Of a DNA stretch of 64,000 nucleotides, positions 48,001 to 56,501 are shown piece by piece. Source of the DNA: Bacteroidales bacterium (lineage in GTDB: Bacteria > Bacteroidota > Bacteroidia > Bacteroidales > UBA10428); assembly GCA_016938235.1 (NCBI GenBank), contig JAFGVA010000109.1, forward strand, positions 56,966-120,965. The letters run 5' to 3'. The position numbers and the translations under genes were made by a program. Under the pieces are notes generated by a model. It had not been told where the DNA came from. It saw only the letters and a program-made list of their open reading frames with translations, and searched no databases. Positions within the stretch are counted from its first letter, which is position 1. Every line of letters begins with the position of its first letter.

Positions 48001-48778
48001 TCCAATATTGCAGGAAGACTCTTGCTTAGGAGTAATTGAATTGGGTTCAATAAAAGAAATTGAAAAATACAAAATAGAACTGATAACAAAACTTACTGAA
48101 AGCTTAGCCTCTGTTATTGCGATTAATAAAGCAAATAAAATAACTGAAGCCATGCTGAATGAAAACAAAATTCAATCGGAAGAATTGCAGGCCCAGGAAG
48201 AGGAACTCCGACAGAACCTTGAAGAAATGCAGGCTACCCAGGAAGAACTGAGAAGACAAATGGAAGCCTCCAATATAGCAAGGGATGAAGCCCATTTTGA
48301 AGAAGCACTTACAAATGCAATGCTCGACAGTGCAAAAGAAAGTATTTATTTCAAAGACCTGGAAAGTAAATTCCTTAAAGCCAGCAAGTCAATGAAGAAT
48401 GTTTTCAATGTAGAAAAAGTTGAAGATATCTACGGAAAATCTGACTTTGATTTTTTCACTGAAGAACATGCCAGACCTGCATTTGAAGATGAACAAAACA
48501 TTATTAAAACCGGAAAACCAATAGTTGACAAAATTGAAAAAGAAACTCATGCCGACGGAAGAGTCTCTTATGTTACAACTACAAAAATGCCTTTAAAAAA
48601 TTCTGAAGGTAAAATAATAGGAACTTTCGGGATTTCAAGAAATATTACTGAGTTTATAGAACTAAAAGAAGAGCTTGAGAAGGTTGAAGAAGAATCTATC
48701 GCTAAAGATGCAAAAATAAATGAACTGCAAGCTGAAATAGCAGATAAAATAAAACTGATTAAGAAACTGGGGGGATAA
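45005..48778 (+). CDS. propeller sensor ending in GAF and PAS, no kinase
   Basis: A 1257-residue membrane sensor. Signal peptide, residues 1-22. Residues 25-690 carry about 14 propeller repeats (GYLWFATYGGISKYDGYN-like blades). They are followed by a Y_Y_Y domain (about 710-815, ending PPWWKTW), a TM (about 818-836) and a cytoplasmic coiled coil. A GAF domain (about 885-1045, GVVYLADD..., EPGEGYIGTCYKT) follows. A second coiled coil has the repetitive EELQAQEEELRQNLEEMQAT type sequence, and a PAS domain (about 1110-1225, SIYFKDLESKFLKAS) is followed by a short coiled coil to the end. There is no HisKA, HATPase, receiver, GGDEF, methyl-accepting or DNA-binding domain. The frame ends cleanly at TAA with no kinase remnant downstream. 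It probably works through a partner, most simply the hybrid kinase 318 bases downstream. Confidence 0.9.
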   Translation: MNRKLRLLFSLAFIWATIGYSQSIKHKFDKITVKDGLAHSTVNSSMQDKTGYLWFATYGGISKYDGYNLTNYSNDPKDPFSLSQNSVNHLCEDNSGRIWIAFNNEAGVDYYDKMSNKFYNFKHSPENENSISGNNITYIFKDSKKNIWFCANNALNLLIEEEGNIQFKRFFYPEGSVITWGLETNEGKILVLGDHIFYFDTESYEFIPAGDVLPTSQYNSVAEDKNGNVYLGTINLGLLKLEYNNIDHTYNYVENFELNVAPDNRCCITIDSLGQFWIGVETKGLFKYNPEKDEMIKFVHNELDENSLSENTAYSLYIDKTGILWIGTFNQGLCKYDLYSKKFYHIKSQSDNPNSLINNQVTAIHGLSGNELWVSNRGDGGVNQLLFNSDGIQINQYIHDAQNENSIATNNIFCLVQRKNGNVWAAGGNTQVSIIKPKDFDSDGNTIIERKGINGWTFSIFEDSENMVWGGTWGGGLWRYFEQLDSFAYYTHDPEDKKSLCDNVVWSFFEDNNNNIWIGGNNNGISILQYNQKNNAKPAFINISYDSANKYSLSNNTINTFFQDSKGTLWIATNNGLNQLLDSELTINNISTNSKLKFKVFSMEDGLPSNGINGIIEDDNHNLWISTGNGISFFNMQDSSFTNYYESDGLQSDEFWNDSYFENSNGMAFFGGKNGISAFYPEEIKVNPFKPRIALTDLKIFNKSVKVGEKINGDVVLKKPINELDEIVLNHKNNVFSIDFAALHFTQPEQNQYAYYLEGFEEDWNYLDSRTATYTNLNRGKYTFRVIASNNNGVWNKEGKSLVIRIKPPWWKTWIFRFFLLGLAGFAYYNFVQNRMKSQLREKNLLQEKIEKGENELQVRKDEIEKQKREIEEKNKKEFEINYLHSGISKFADIIAASRKDIDELTNNLIVELVKYTETNAGVVYLADDKNPENIQIKNSAAYCFDSDIVFDKIFEPGEGYIGTCYKTREILQIDNLPEGYLVFKSGLGQTSLKHGLLVPILQEDSCLGVIELGSIKEIEKYKIELITKLTESLASVIAINKANKITEAMLNENKIQSEELQAQEEELRQNLEEMQATQEELRRQMEASNIARDEAHFEEALTNAMLDSAKESIYFKDLESKFLKASKSMKNVFNVEKVEDIYGKSDFDFFTEEHARPAFEDEQNIIKTGKPIVDKIEKETHADGRVSYVTTTKMPLKNSEGKIIGTFGISRNITEFIELKEELEKVEEESIAKDAKINELQAEIADKIKLIKKLGG

Positions 48779-49096
48779 AAAAATCTCGATAGACTGACTA
48801 TATTAGTTTCGTTTTTCACGATAATTCCTGAAGTATTCTTGCCCTCAGTATCAGAAAGAACTATATTAAGTACCTGCTATATTATTCTGCAGCATTAATA
48901 TTGTAATACCTTATATGTACTTATCTATATTGCACTTGCTGATTTTTTCAAAAGCAGTATCTGTCAATATCAGGTTGATTTGTTGAAAAATACACTTGTA
49001 TATAATTTGTATTATCCATTCAAAACCTGTTATTTGGATATTAATTTGTTAAGTTTATCAAACAACAACCCAAACCAACTGAAAAATCATTTTACA
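48779..49096 (+). other. intergenic region before the hybrid kinase
   Basis: No gene that I can support. The kinase frame is open from TTG 48980, but the residues encoded between 48980 and 49096 look like translated leader (low-complexity Asn/Leu/Tyr) ahead of a normal signal peptide. No strong hairpin with a T tract follows the previous gene. Confidence 0.45.
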
Positions 49097-52000
49097 GTGA
49101 TTAACAAAAGTCGTGTTCTATATTACCTATGGCTTGTATTGGTTTTGCTAATACCACTCAGTTTATTTGGACAGCTTTCAAATGTAAAGTTCGACCATAT
49201 ATCTACTAAAAATGGCCTCAATCAAAACTCTATACTTGCTCTTTATCAGGACAACGATGGTTTTCTTTGGATTGGAACTTACGCAGGCCTAAACAGGTAT
49301 GATGGCACTAATATTATTGGATATCAGCACAATTACATCAATACCAATACGATTTCGGGCATGCATATACGCTCGATCTGCGAAGACACAAGCGGTGTAT
49401 TACTTGTTGCTACTACTACCGGAATTAATCGGTTTTTTACACACACCCGTGAGTTTGTAAATTTCTCAAATGACACCACGAATCCCGAGAGTCTGGCAAA
49501 CAACACCGTTTACAATGTCATTAAAGACCCCGACGGAAATATTTGGTTAGGAACCTGGGGTGGATTAGATAAGATGGAAAGAATTCCTGGCAATTATGCC
49601 GATGAAAGAAATGCTGAATACCGATTTATTCATTTTACACCCGACCCGAATAAGAACAGTATCAGTTCGTCTGTAATTGCCGACATGGACTTATCGCCCG
49701 ATGGTATATTATGGCTGGCTACTAACAATGGACTTAACGCATATTATAAAAAAAACAACACCTTTAAAAGTTACCTGAACAATCCTGCTGATCTGTCAAG
49801 TATCAGCGTTAACGATGTAAGTTCGGTATGTTCCGACAAAAAAGGCAACATTTGGGCAGGTACTTGGGAAGGCGGATTAAATTTTCTGGATAGAAAAACA
49901 GACAAATTTATACGCTTTAAAAGCAACCAGAACGATAAATCCAGCCTGAGCCACAATATTATCATGAGTTTATATTGCGATAAAAATGGTGACATTTGGG
50001 TTGGGACATGGGGTGGAGGCCTGGGCTTTATTGATTTACCGGAAAAATATTATTCTGACTCTGCATTTTCATTAAAGTATGAAGACATTCAATTTATAAA
50101 CTACCAACACCAGGTCACAGATCTATATAGTCTGAGTGGAAATTCCATTTATTGTATATACGAAGATAAATTTAACAATATATGGATTGGTACCGATTGG
50201 AATGGACTTAATAAGTTAGAGTTGAACAAAGATCGGTTTACCCATTTCTACGCCGAGAAGCAATCAGAAAACAACCTGGTAAACAATGTAATTTATTCTC
50301 TTTTGCTAGATGAAAACGACTTATGGATCGGAACTGAAGAAGGAGTTAATATCTACAACAGGGAAACCTCTGATTTCAAGCTTTTTCAGAGCTCTCCCAG
50401 CAATCCTGAGTCAATTAGCCATAACCATGTCAGAAGCCTGCTTAAGGATAATAATGGGGACATTTGGATAGGAACTGAAAATGGATTGAATAAATACAAC
50501 AGAGAAACAAACAGTTTTCAGAGGTTTAACAATATTTTCGATGAAAATGCAAAGCAAATTATCATATCGCTCTCACAAAGCAAAGATGGTAAAATATGGA
50601 TTGGCACTTATGCAGAAGGGTTAATTTGTTTTAACCCTTTAACAAAAACATCAGAGAAATTCAAAAACATACCCGGCGATCCTAATAGTCTTAGCGACAA
50701 TATTATATGGAAAACCCTTGAAGATTCAGATGGAAACATCTGGATTGCCACCGAACAGGGCGGATTATGTAAACTTAACAGGTCAACCGGAGTTTTTAGC
50801 AGATATACGCATAATCCCAATGATTCAAAATCGTTAGCAAACAATTTTGTAGTTACCCTCTTTATCGATAGTGAGAATAATTTCTGGGTTGGTACAAGAG
50901 ATGGTCTGTGCAAAATGACATTCAATAATGATGGTAAGCCATATTTCACTGTTTTTCATCAGAATGACGGCCTTTCATCACCAACCATAAACGGAATAAC
51001 CGAAGACGAAATGAATAATTTGTGGCTAACCACAACCAAAGGCTTAACCCGTTTCAATAAAAAATATTTAATCGCTACTGCATTTTACGAATCCGATGGA
51101 CTACAGGATAATGAGTTTTCAATAAATGCTTTACTGCGCGACAAAAAGACAAACGAGATATTTGCCGGTGGAATAAATGGATTCAATATATTCAAACCAA
51201 ATGAGATTATAAGCAGCAACCTTCCTCCGGCAACAAAAATTATCGATTTTAAAATTTTACATAAGTCAGTTGAAATTAACGAAGAGTTTAATAAAAAAGT
51301 TTACTTATACGAAGATATTGTTTACCAAGACTGTATTGAACCCTCTTACAAAGAAGATATAATCTCTTTTGAATATAGTGCCATACACTTTAGTGCCCAA
51401 TCTGACAATGAATTTGCCTATATGCTCAAAGGTTACGACAGCGACTGGAATTATGTTGGTAATGAAAGAGTTGCCACCTACAGACAATTACCTCCCGGAA
51501 AGTATACTTTCATGGTAAAAGCTGCAAACGGCGATGGTATCTGGCAAGAGCAGGCCGAAAGTAAAAATATAATTATTAAACCACCCTGGTGGAAAACCAT
51601 AGTATTCAGAATCTTTGTATTCATACTTCTTGTAACTACTGTCTTTTGCATCTATTTTGCGAGAATAAGTTTTCTAAAGAAGAGACAAATAGAATTGGAA
51701 AATATGGTTATGAAAAGAACCGAAGAGCTTAGTGAAATTAATGTATTGCTTGAAGAGAAACAAGAAGAAATAGTGCTACAGAACGATGAATTATTAATGC
51801 ACAGAAATGCGCTTGAGGAGTTAGTTAAAGAAAGAACCGCTGAACTACTTAAAGCAAAATCAAAAGCCGAAGAATCAGATAAATTAAAATCAGCATTTCT
51901 TGCTAATATGAGTCATGAAATCAGAACCCCCATGAATGCTATTGTCGGATTTTCCAGCTTACTTATTACCGAAAATTCTAATGCAGAGGAGAGGGAGTAT

Positions 52001-52984
52001 CTTGCACAAATGATTCAAAACAATTCCGATACCTTGCTTACCCTGATAAACGATATTCTTGATATCTCATCCATTGAAGCAAATCAGATAATTATTTATA
52101 AAGAAAATTTCTGTGTCGATGATATTTTAAAAGAAATTCACAGTTATTTTTCAATCAAGAACCAAAAGAACATTGAAATCGAACTTGTTTGTGAGGCTGC
52201 TGACAATAACACGCATATTAATAGTGATCCCGTACGCTTCAGACAAGTGATTACAAATCTTGTTGGTAACGCTTTAAAATTTACCGATAAAGGTTATATA
52301 AGATTTGGTTACTATATCGAAGCCAAAGATGTTGTGTTTTTTGTTGAAGATACAGGTATTGGCATTAGCAAAGAAGACCAGAAAAATATTTTCAACCACT
52401 TTTATAAACTTGAACGAGACAGCAACAAATTTTACGAAGGTACAGGCATAGGTTTATCGATCAGTAAAAGACTGGTAGAACTAATGGGTGGTACGCTTAG
52501 CATTGAATCTGAAATGGGCATTGGCTCAACATTTAAATTTTCGTTACCCATATCGGATATTAAAGAGGCGAAAACCAAAAGATCTGACAAAGCAATTACA
52601 AACTATAAATTCAAAGATTTACTCATTGTGGTTGCCGAAGATGAATCAAATAATTACAACCTCATTTATCGTGTATTAAAAAGGACCAACGCACAAATAT
52701 TCTGGGCTAAAAACGGGAAAGAGGCTCTTGATTATGTCACTAATGTCAAAAACAATAAGAAAGTTCTTATACTAATGGACATTAAAATGCCAGTAATGGA
52801 TGGCATAGAAGCCACAAAAAAAATCAAGAAACTAAATAAAGATATTCATGTTTTTGCTGTTACCGCGTATGCACAAGCTGGAGACAAAACCCGAATAATG
52901 AAAAATGGATTTGATGATTTTATCACTAAACCAATAGATCCCGATTCAGTCATCGAAAAGATTGCGGATTTTTACGCGCAGTAA
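49097..52984 (+). CDS. propeller hybrid histidine kinase with receiver
   Basis: About 1295 residues. I choose GTG 49097 as start because MINKSRVLYYLWLVLVLLIP, then LSLFGQ, is a signal peptide directly ahead of the first blade; the frame extends to a TTG at 48980. The periplasmic part has about 14 propeller blades and a Y_Y_Y domain ending in PPWWKTIV. One TM follows, then a coiled coil and HisKA (FLANMSHEIRTPMNAIVGFSS). HATPase_c has ITNLVGNALKFT, VEDTGIGIS and GTGIGLSIS. The C-terminal receiver has LIVVAEDESNN, phospho-Asp in LILMDIKMPVMDG, VTAYA and ITKPIDP. There is no AraC/HTH output. It follows the GAF/PAS propeller sensor and may share its signal. Confidence 0.92.
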   Translation: MINKSRVLYYLWLVLVLLIPLSLFGQLSNVKFDHISTKNGLNQNSILALYQDNDGFLWIGTYAGLNRYDGTNIIGYQHNYINTNTISGMHIRSICEDTSGVLLVATTTGINRFFTHTREFVNFSNDTTNPESLANNTVYNVIKDPDGNIWLGTWGGLDKMERIPGNYADERNAEYRFIHFTPDPNKNSISSSVIADMDLSPDGILWLATNNGLNAYYKKNNTFKSYLNNPADLSSISVNDVSSVCSDKKGNIWAGTWEGGLNFLDRKTDKFIRFKSNQNDKSSLSHNIIMSLYCDKNGDIWVGTWGGGLGFIDLPEKYYSDSAFSLKYEDIQFINYQHQVTDLYSLSGNSIYCIYEDKFNNIWIGTDWNGLNKLELNKDRFTHFYAEKQSENNLVNNVIYSLLLDENDLWIGTEEGVNIYNRETSDFKLFQSSPSNPESISHNHVRSLLKDNNGDIWIGTENGLNKYNRETNSFQRFNNIFDENAKQIIISLSQSKDGKIWIGTYAEGLICFNPLTKTSEKFKNIPGDPNSLSDNIIWKTLEDSDGNIWIATEQGGLCKLNRSTGVFSRYTHNPNDSKSLANNFVVTLFIDSENNFWVGTRDGLCKMTFNNDGKPYFTVFHQNDGLSSPTINGITEDEMNNLWLTTTKGLTRFNKKYLIATAFYESDGLQDNEFSINALLRDKKTNEIFAGGINGFNIFKPNEIISSNLPPATKIIDFKILHKSVEINEEFNKKVYLYEDIVYQDCIEPSYKEDIISFEYSAIHFSAQSDNEFAYMLKGYDSDWNYVGNERVATYRQLPPGKYTFMVKAANGDGIWQEQAESKNIIIKPPWWKTIVFRIFVFILLVTTVFCIYFARISFLKKRQIELENMVMKRTEELSEINVLLEEKQEEIVLQNDELLMHRNALEELVKERTAELLKAKSKAEESDKLKSAFLANMSHEIRTPMNAIVGFSSLLITENSNAEEREYLAQMIQNNSDTLLTLINDILDISSIEANQIIIYKENFCVDDILKEIHSYFSIKNQKNIEIELVCEAADNNTHINSDPVRFRQVITNLVGNALKFTDKGYIRFGYYIEAKDVVFFVEDTGIGISKEDQKNIFNHFYKLERDSNKFYEGTGIGLSISKRLVELMGGTLSIESEMGIGSTFKFSLPISDIKEAKTKRSDKAITNYKFKDLLIVVAEDESNNYNLIYRVLKRTNAQIFWAKNGKEALDYVTNVKNNKKVLILMDIKMPVMDGIEATKKIKKLNKDIHVFAVTAYAQAGDKTRIMKNGFDDFITKPIDPDSVIEKIADFYAQ

Positions 52985-53137
52985 AAGTAGGTTTTACATT
53001 GCTTTTCTAATTATTGGTTTTAAAGAATAACCTTCGCTTTTATAAACACAAATTTGTTAATAATCTGTTGATAGTCAGTTGAAAAATTACACTGGATTCC
53101 GATTTCTTTTTATTGTAATTTGCTTCAAAAAGTTTTC

Positions 53138-53401
53138 ATGAATCCAGACCCCTATATCGGAAAATTCAGAAACCGAAAGACCGGAAGAACACTTACCAAG
53201 TTCAGAAAAAACGAAGTTCCCTATTTAAAAACCGATAACGGTGATGAATTTTCACTATGGGTAATTAACGAACTCGACAAAATTGGAATCAGCATCGAAG
53301 TTCAGGGGTACGAAGCACGCTTAAACAAATCAATTATCTGGCTAAAAGAACCCGAAGATGAAGAATGGGAAATATACAGGTATGTTGAAGAAAAATATTA
53401 A
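53138..53401 (+). CDS. small hypothetical protein
   Basis: An 87-residue soluble protein beginning MNPDPYIGKFRNRKTGRTLT. ATG 53138 is preferred over an in-frame TTG at 53120. A TAATTTG-like element lies just upstream (about 53116). The N-terminus is basic and the C-terminus acidic (KEPEDEEWEIYRYVEEKY), with a beta-rich middle; I recognise no family. The codon pattern and amino-acid balance look like a real gene. Confidence 0.65.
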   Translation: MNPDPYIGKFRNRKTGRTLTKFRKNEVPYLKTDNGDEFSLWVINELDKIGISIEVQGYEARLNKSIIWLKEPEDEEWEIYRYVEEKY

Positions 53402-53419
53402 TCATACTACCCTAATATC

Positions 53420-53453
53420 AAAAAAAGCCTTCTGAAGTATATGCATTCAGAAG
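53420..53453 (-). terminator. hairpin, terminator mainly for the minus strand
   Basis: CTTCTGAA (53429-53436) and TTCAGAAG (53446-53453) form an eight-base-pair stem with a nine-base loop. On the minus strand it is followed by GCTTTTTT (plus-strand A at 53420-53426), giving a U tract for the gene at 53557. It may also stop the small plus-strand gene weakly. Confidence 0.65.
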
Positions 53454-53556
53454 ACTTTATAGATGAATAAACTACTGGAAGATGTTATAAATCAGGAATC
53501 CATTTAATAAACTATCCTTTGTATTTTATAGCTTAATATTTGTATAGATTTTTATT

Positions 53557-54195
53557 TCACTTTTGAAGAATCAATATTTTATTCTTTGAAAATATCACTC
53601 TGTTTAAACCAAACATCCATAATAGTACAAGTAGAAATGTTATTTTCTGAATAAGTGGTAAAAAAGCAATAAAATTCTCTGAATAATAAATATAATTGTT
53701 GATTCCAAGTAAGCAAATACAAAGAATTCCTGATATTTTATAGAGTTTCAGATCACTCTTATAAAGACAAATTACAATTCCTAAAATTGTAAAAACACCA
53801 AAGAAACTTGCCAGGCTTGTAACCAAATCATGCAGCCGTGTATACAAAAATGAAGCAGAAAGAACAGCCATAATACTCGATATTTTAATTATCATTCTCC
53901 ATATTTTGTTCCTGGCTAATACTTCCGAAAACAAATAGAAAAACACCAGAAAATCGAGCCACAAAACAACCATACTGGCAATAGCTAAAGGTCTGGCACG
54001 ATTTAATTTGCCATTTATTGCATAAGCATCAAACATGGTGCACCAATAATTATGTAACCAGTCAAAACCCTGTGCATTGCGATTATTTTCCGAGCCACCA
54101 GGATATAGTACAGTTGCAAGAATATAAAGACAAACAAAAACAAAAATCCCAATAGCTAAAAAATATGAAAGTTTTAATACTATTCTTTTTTTCAC
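53557..54195 (-). CDS. polytopic membrane protein, DUF998-like
   Basis: A 212-residue integral membrane protein with six likely TM helices (near residues 10-30, 72-90, 98-117, 124-145, 152-170, 180-200). Between TM1 and TM2 the loop reads LYPGGSENNRNAQGFDWLHN then YWCTMFDAYA, a conserved-looking segment reminiscent of DUF998 proteins. No catalytic motif is clear. It precedes no partner gene other than the hairpin at 53420; the small membrane gene at 54240-54473 lies 44 bases upstream on the same strand and may be co-transcribed. Function unknown. Confidence 0.75.
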   Translation of the reverse strand: MKKRIVLKLSYFLAIGIFVFVCLYILATVLYPGGSENNRNAQGFDWLHNYWCTMFDAYAINGKLNRARPLAIASMVVLWLDFLVFFYLFSEVLARNKIWRMIIKISSIMAVLSASFLYTRLHDLVTSLASFFGVFTILGIVICLYKSDLKLYKISGILCICLLGINNYIYYSENFIAFLPLIQKITFLLVLLWMFGLNRVIFSKNKILILQK

Positions 54196-54239
54196 AAAAG
54201 TTAAATAGATAAACGAGCTTAAATTTTGAAGATAAGAAA

Positions 54240-54473
54240 CTAGTCTTTAGAATCCTTGGAAGTCATTTCACCCTCTCTTTGCTTTTTCATTTGTGCAGCT
54301 AAAGGACCCCAAATAAGAATAAGGTGCAAAGCTGCAGCTACTCCCATAATTGTAATTGCTTTGGTAGCATTTTCGGAAGACTTTATCAGAAAGGCAGTAA
54401 CAACAATAGTTAAACCCCATAAAATTGAACTGGCAATTATGTAATAGGCAATAATATTATTCTTCTTTTCCAT
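54240..54473 (-). CDS. small two-TM membrane protein
   Basis: A 77-residue protein starting MEKKNNIIAYYIIASSILWG; ATG 54473 is preferred to the open-frame ATG at 54548, which would add an unrelated leader. Two TM helices (about 8-28 and 41-60) are followed by a charged tail (MKKQREGEMTSKDSKD). No family recognised. Upstream neighbour of the DUF998-like protein on the same strand. Confidence 0.65.
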   Translation of the reverse strand: MEKKNNIIAYYIIASSILWGLTIVVTAFLIKSSENATKAITIMGVAAALHLILIWGPLAAQMKKQREGEMTSKDSKD

Positions 54474-54659
54474 TTTGGTTAGTTTATAAAGTAGAAGTTT
54501 TATGCAAGATAAAACATATTGAAATAGGATACAATTAACGGTTCCCAAATATGCTTTCGTGGGCGTTGCATCGTACTTTTTTTGTTATGAAATATACAAA
54601 ATTCGCGGCTTAAGTTCGATTGCACCATGCCACTTTCCAGCCTATGAAGTATTTTGTCT

Positions 54660-55535
54660 GTTGGCGGTAGTTAATAATATTCAATCTCTCTAATATATTT
54701 AATAACAGGGGTTTCATCTAAAAAACCTGTCTTTGTTATCCAATTACCAAAATTGTCAAAAGTATATTGGAAATTAAATCTACCATCAAATTCAAAATCA
54801 CCATTTTGATTGAATTTATTTGATATAGAATACATTAATTCATCACCATCAAACATTTGTATATCAACTGTCCCATCATCATGATACTTATAAGTCAGTT
54901 TAGTAGTATCGCTATCGCGTGTAAGAGTCTCAGATATTACTCTCATATCTTTATCTCTTTGAATCAAGGAACTTATATTATCCATATTTACACCAACAAA
55001 ATTTCCAGAATTATCAATCACGTAGCTCGCCGTCATACCAACATTTTCGCCTCGAATAAATTCTATCTTTGAAGGCAACAATGCATTATCATAAAAGAAT
55101 TTAAGTGTTAAAATAGTATCATTCAAATCATCCAACTCAGTCCAGTATTCAATCATTCCAGATTTTGAAAATCGTATAAATGTATTATCAATTAATAGTT
55201 GCTGTCCAAAACTCATAAACAATACATCTCCAAATCGTCTCTTGTCGCTGGATATTTGAATCAAGTTATCATCACTTATATTGTATTTAACTTGTCGTAA
55301 TGATTTAATCTCTCCATTTAAATTTAACCAACCTCTTGAATCATTTTGAGAATAGGAATTCAAGCTAATTATCACAAAAAAAATCAATGTCATCTGTTTC
55401 ATTGCAGAGTGTTTATTTAAAGTATTGACTAACGGTAAATTTACTATTTCATAAACCACGAACAATCAAACTGTAATAAATTTAGCGTTCGCTTCAAAAG
55501 TCAATGTTTTTGGTATAGGTGGAATTACCGCCAAC
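54660..55535. repeat. inverted ten-base repeats flanking one gene
   Basis: GTTGGCGGTA at 54660-54669 and its exact reverse complement TACCGCCAAC at 55526-55535 flank the gene at 54671-55402. A second pair, TAACGGT in direct orientation, lies at 54536-54542 and 55430-55436. The flanks are less AT-rich than other gaps in this window. This resembles the edges of an inserted unit, but there is no transposase or integrase. Confidence 0.4.
54671..55402 (-). CDS. secreted hypothetical protein with YD-like repeats
   Basis: About 243 residues. ATG 55402 is chosen because MKQMTLIFFVIISLNSYSQ is a signal peptide; the open frame runs to 55465. The mature protein is built from short strand-turn units, ending in FQYTFDNFGNWITKTGF and REIEYY, a pattern seen in RHS/YD-type repeats and in the protein at 26441-27298. 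No enzymatic motif. It is a lone gene flanked by the inverted ten-base repeats. Function unknown. Confidence 0.7.
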   Translation of the reverse strand: MKQMTLIFFVIISLNSYSQNDSRGWLNLNGEIKSLRQVKYNISDDNLIQISSDKRRFGDVLFMSFGQQLLIDNTFIRFSKSGMIEYWTELDDLNDTILTLKFFYDNALLPSKIEFIRGENVGMTASYVIDNSGNFVGVNMDNISSLIQRDKDMRVISETLTRDSDTTKLTYKYHDDGTVDIQMFDGDELMYSISNKFNQNGDFEFDGRFNFQYTFDNFGNWITKTGFLDETPVIKYIREIEYY

Positions 55536-55574
55536 TTATTACCAATCGAATTTACAATTAAATATAAAGCTCCT

Positions 55575-56300
55575 TTACCCGATATTTGCCCTTATAAAAC
55601 TCTCGATTGCATTCGCTATGAAAGATGCTCCTTTAGAATTTTGATGGATTCCATCTGTTAATAATAAATAACCATTTTTTTGCGAAATAGAGTCGAAACT
55701 CTTAAACAGTAAAAAGTGCATAAAAAGAGCCTTATAAGCCATATTTGAACCTTTTAAATAGTCTTTTCCTTTTCCATTAATTTCTTTTAGTAAATAATCA
55801 GACTGCTGCTCGAATACTGGCAGGTAATCGACATTTTCATTTTCAGCAATTTTTTTTAACTCAAGATTATACTCTCTAATAGTTTTATTCTCGATTGAAT
55901 TTAGATTCTCACCCACAACGGGCAATGATGCTATGGCTATTTTCAAACCAGAATTCTGCTTTAGCTGCCTGATTATTGATGTTATATTTTTACAATAATT
56001 TGCAAGAGTTGGTTCATGAGGAATATGCTTTAATTTCCTGGTTAGCTTTGCAAGTTTAGGATCTAAACCCGACAAGACATCGTTTGTGCCTACCAGTAAT
56101 ACAACAAAATCAGGGTTTTTACTTAATACTTTATTAATTTGTTTCAATACATTAAACGACTCATAACCAGCAATTCCATAATTAATATAATTATAGTTGC
56201 TTGTCCCTAAATTCTTCTTTAAAATATTTTCAAAGCTCTTACTAATTTTGCCTTGCGTAATACTTGCGCCTAAAAAAAACGCCTTCTTTCTTTCTGTCAT
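55575..56300 (-). CDS. SGNH/GDSL hydrolase family protein
   Basis: A 241-residue esterase/lipase-like hydrolase without signal peptide. Block I FFLGASITQGK holds Ser13 as nucleophile, block II is NYGIAGYESF (oxyanion Gly), block III is LLVGTNDVLSG (Asn) and block V LLTDGIHQNSKG the Asp-x-x-His pair. Substrates in the family include acetylated sugars, phospholipids and thioesters. It stands alone, divergent from the ECF sigma gene, with a 201-base AT-rich gap between. Confidence 0.88.
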   Translation of the reverse strand: MTERKKAFFLGASITQGKISKSFENILKKNLGTSNYNYINYGIAGYESFNVLKQINKVLSKNPDFVVLLVGTNDVLSGLDPKLAKLTRKLKHIPHEPTLANYCKNITSIIRQLKQNSGLKIAIASLPVVGENLNSIENKTIREYNLELKKIAENENVDYLPVFEQQSDYLLKEINGKGKDYLKGSNMAYKALFMHFLLFKSFDSISQKNGYLLLTDGIHQNSKGASFIANAIESFIRANIG

Positions 56301-56501
56301 TCAAATAGTTGTATTTAAACTTTCTTTTGAAAAACTATTAAATCAATACTTTCTGATTTCATAAGGTTTAGTATTATATATGTATTTCTAATGAACAAGT
56401 TATTAATATTTTTAATGCATTAAATACAAATTCTCCTGGTTTAAAAATCTCCTTGCTTTATACTGATTTACTTTCTATTTTCACTATTAAGAAAAACGCT
56501 C

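Noticed and set aside
45005..48778. Broken hybrid kinase (frameshift lost its kinase)
   Set aside because: After the stop codon no HisKA or HATPase motif appears in any frame before the next gene, and the protein ends in an orderly coiled coil.
54536..55574. Integron gene cassette at 54671-55402
   Set aside because: The flanking repeats do not fit the paired RYYYAAC/GTTRRRY core sites and no integrase is present; kept only as an unexplained repeat.
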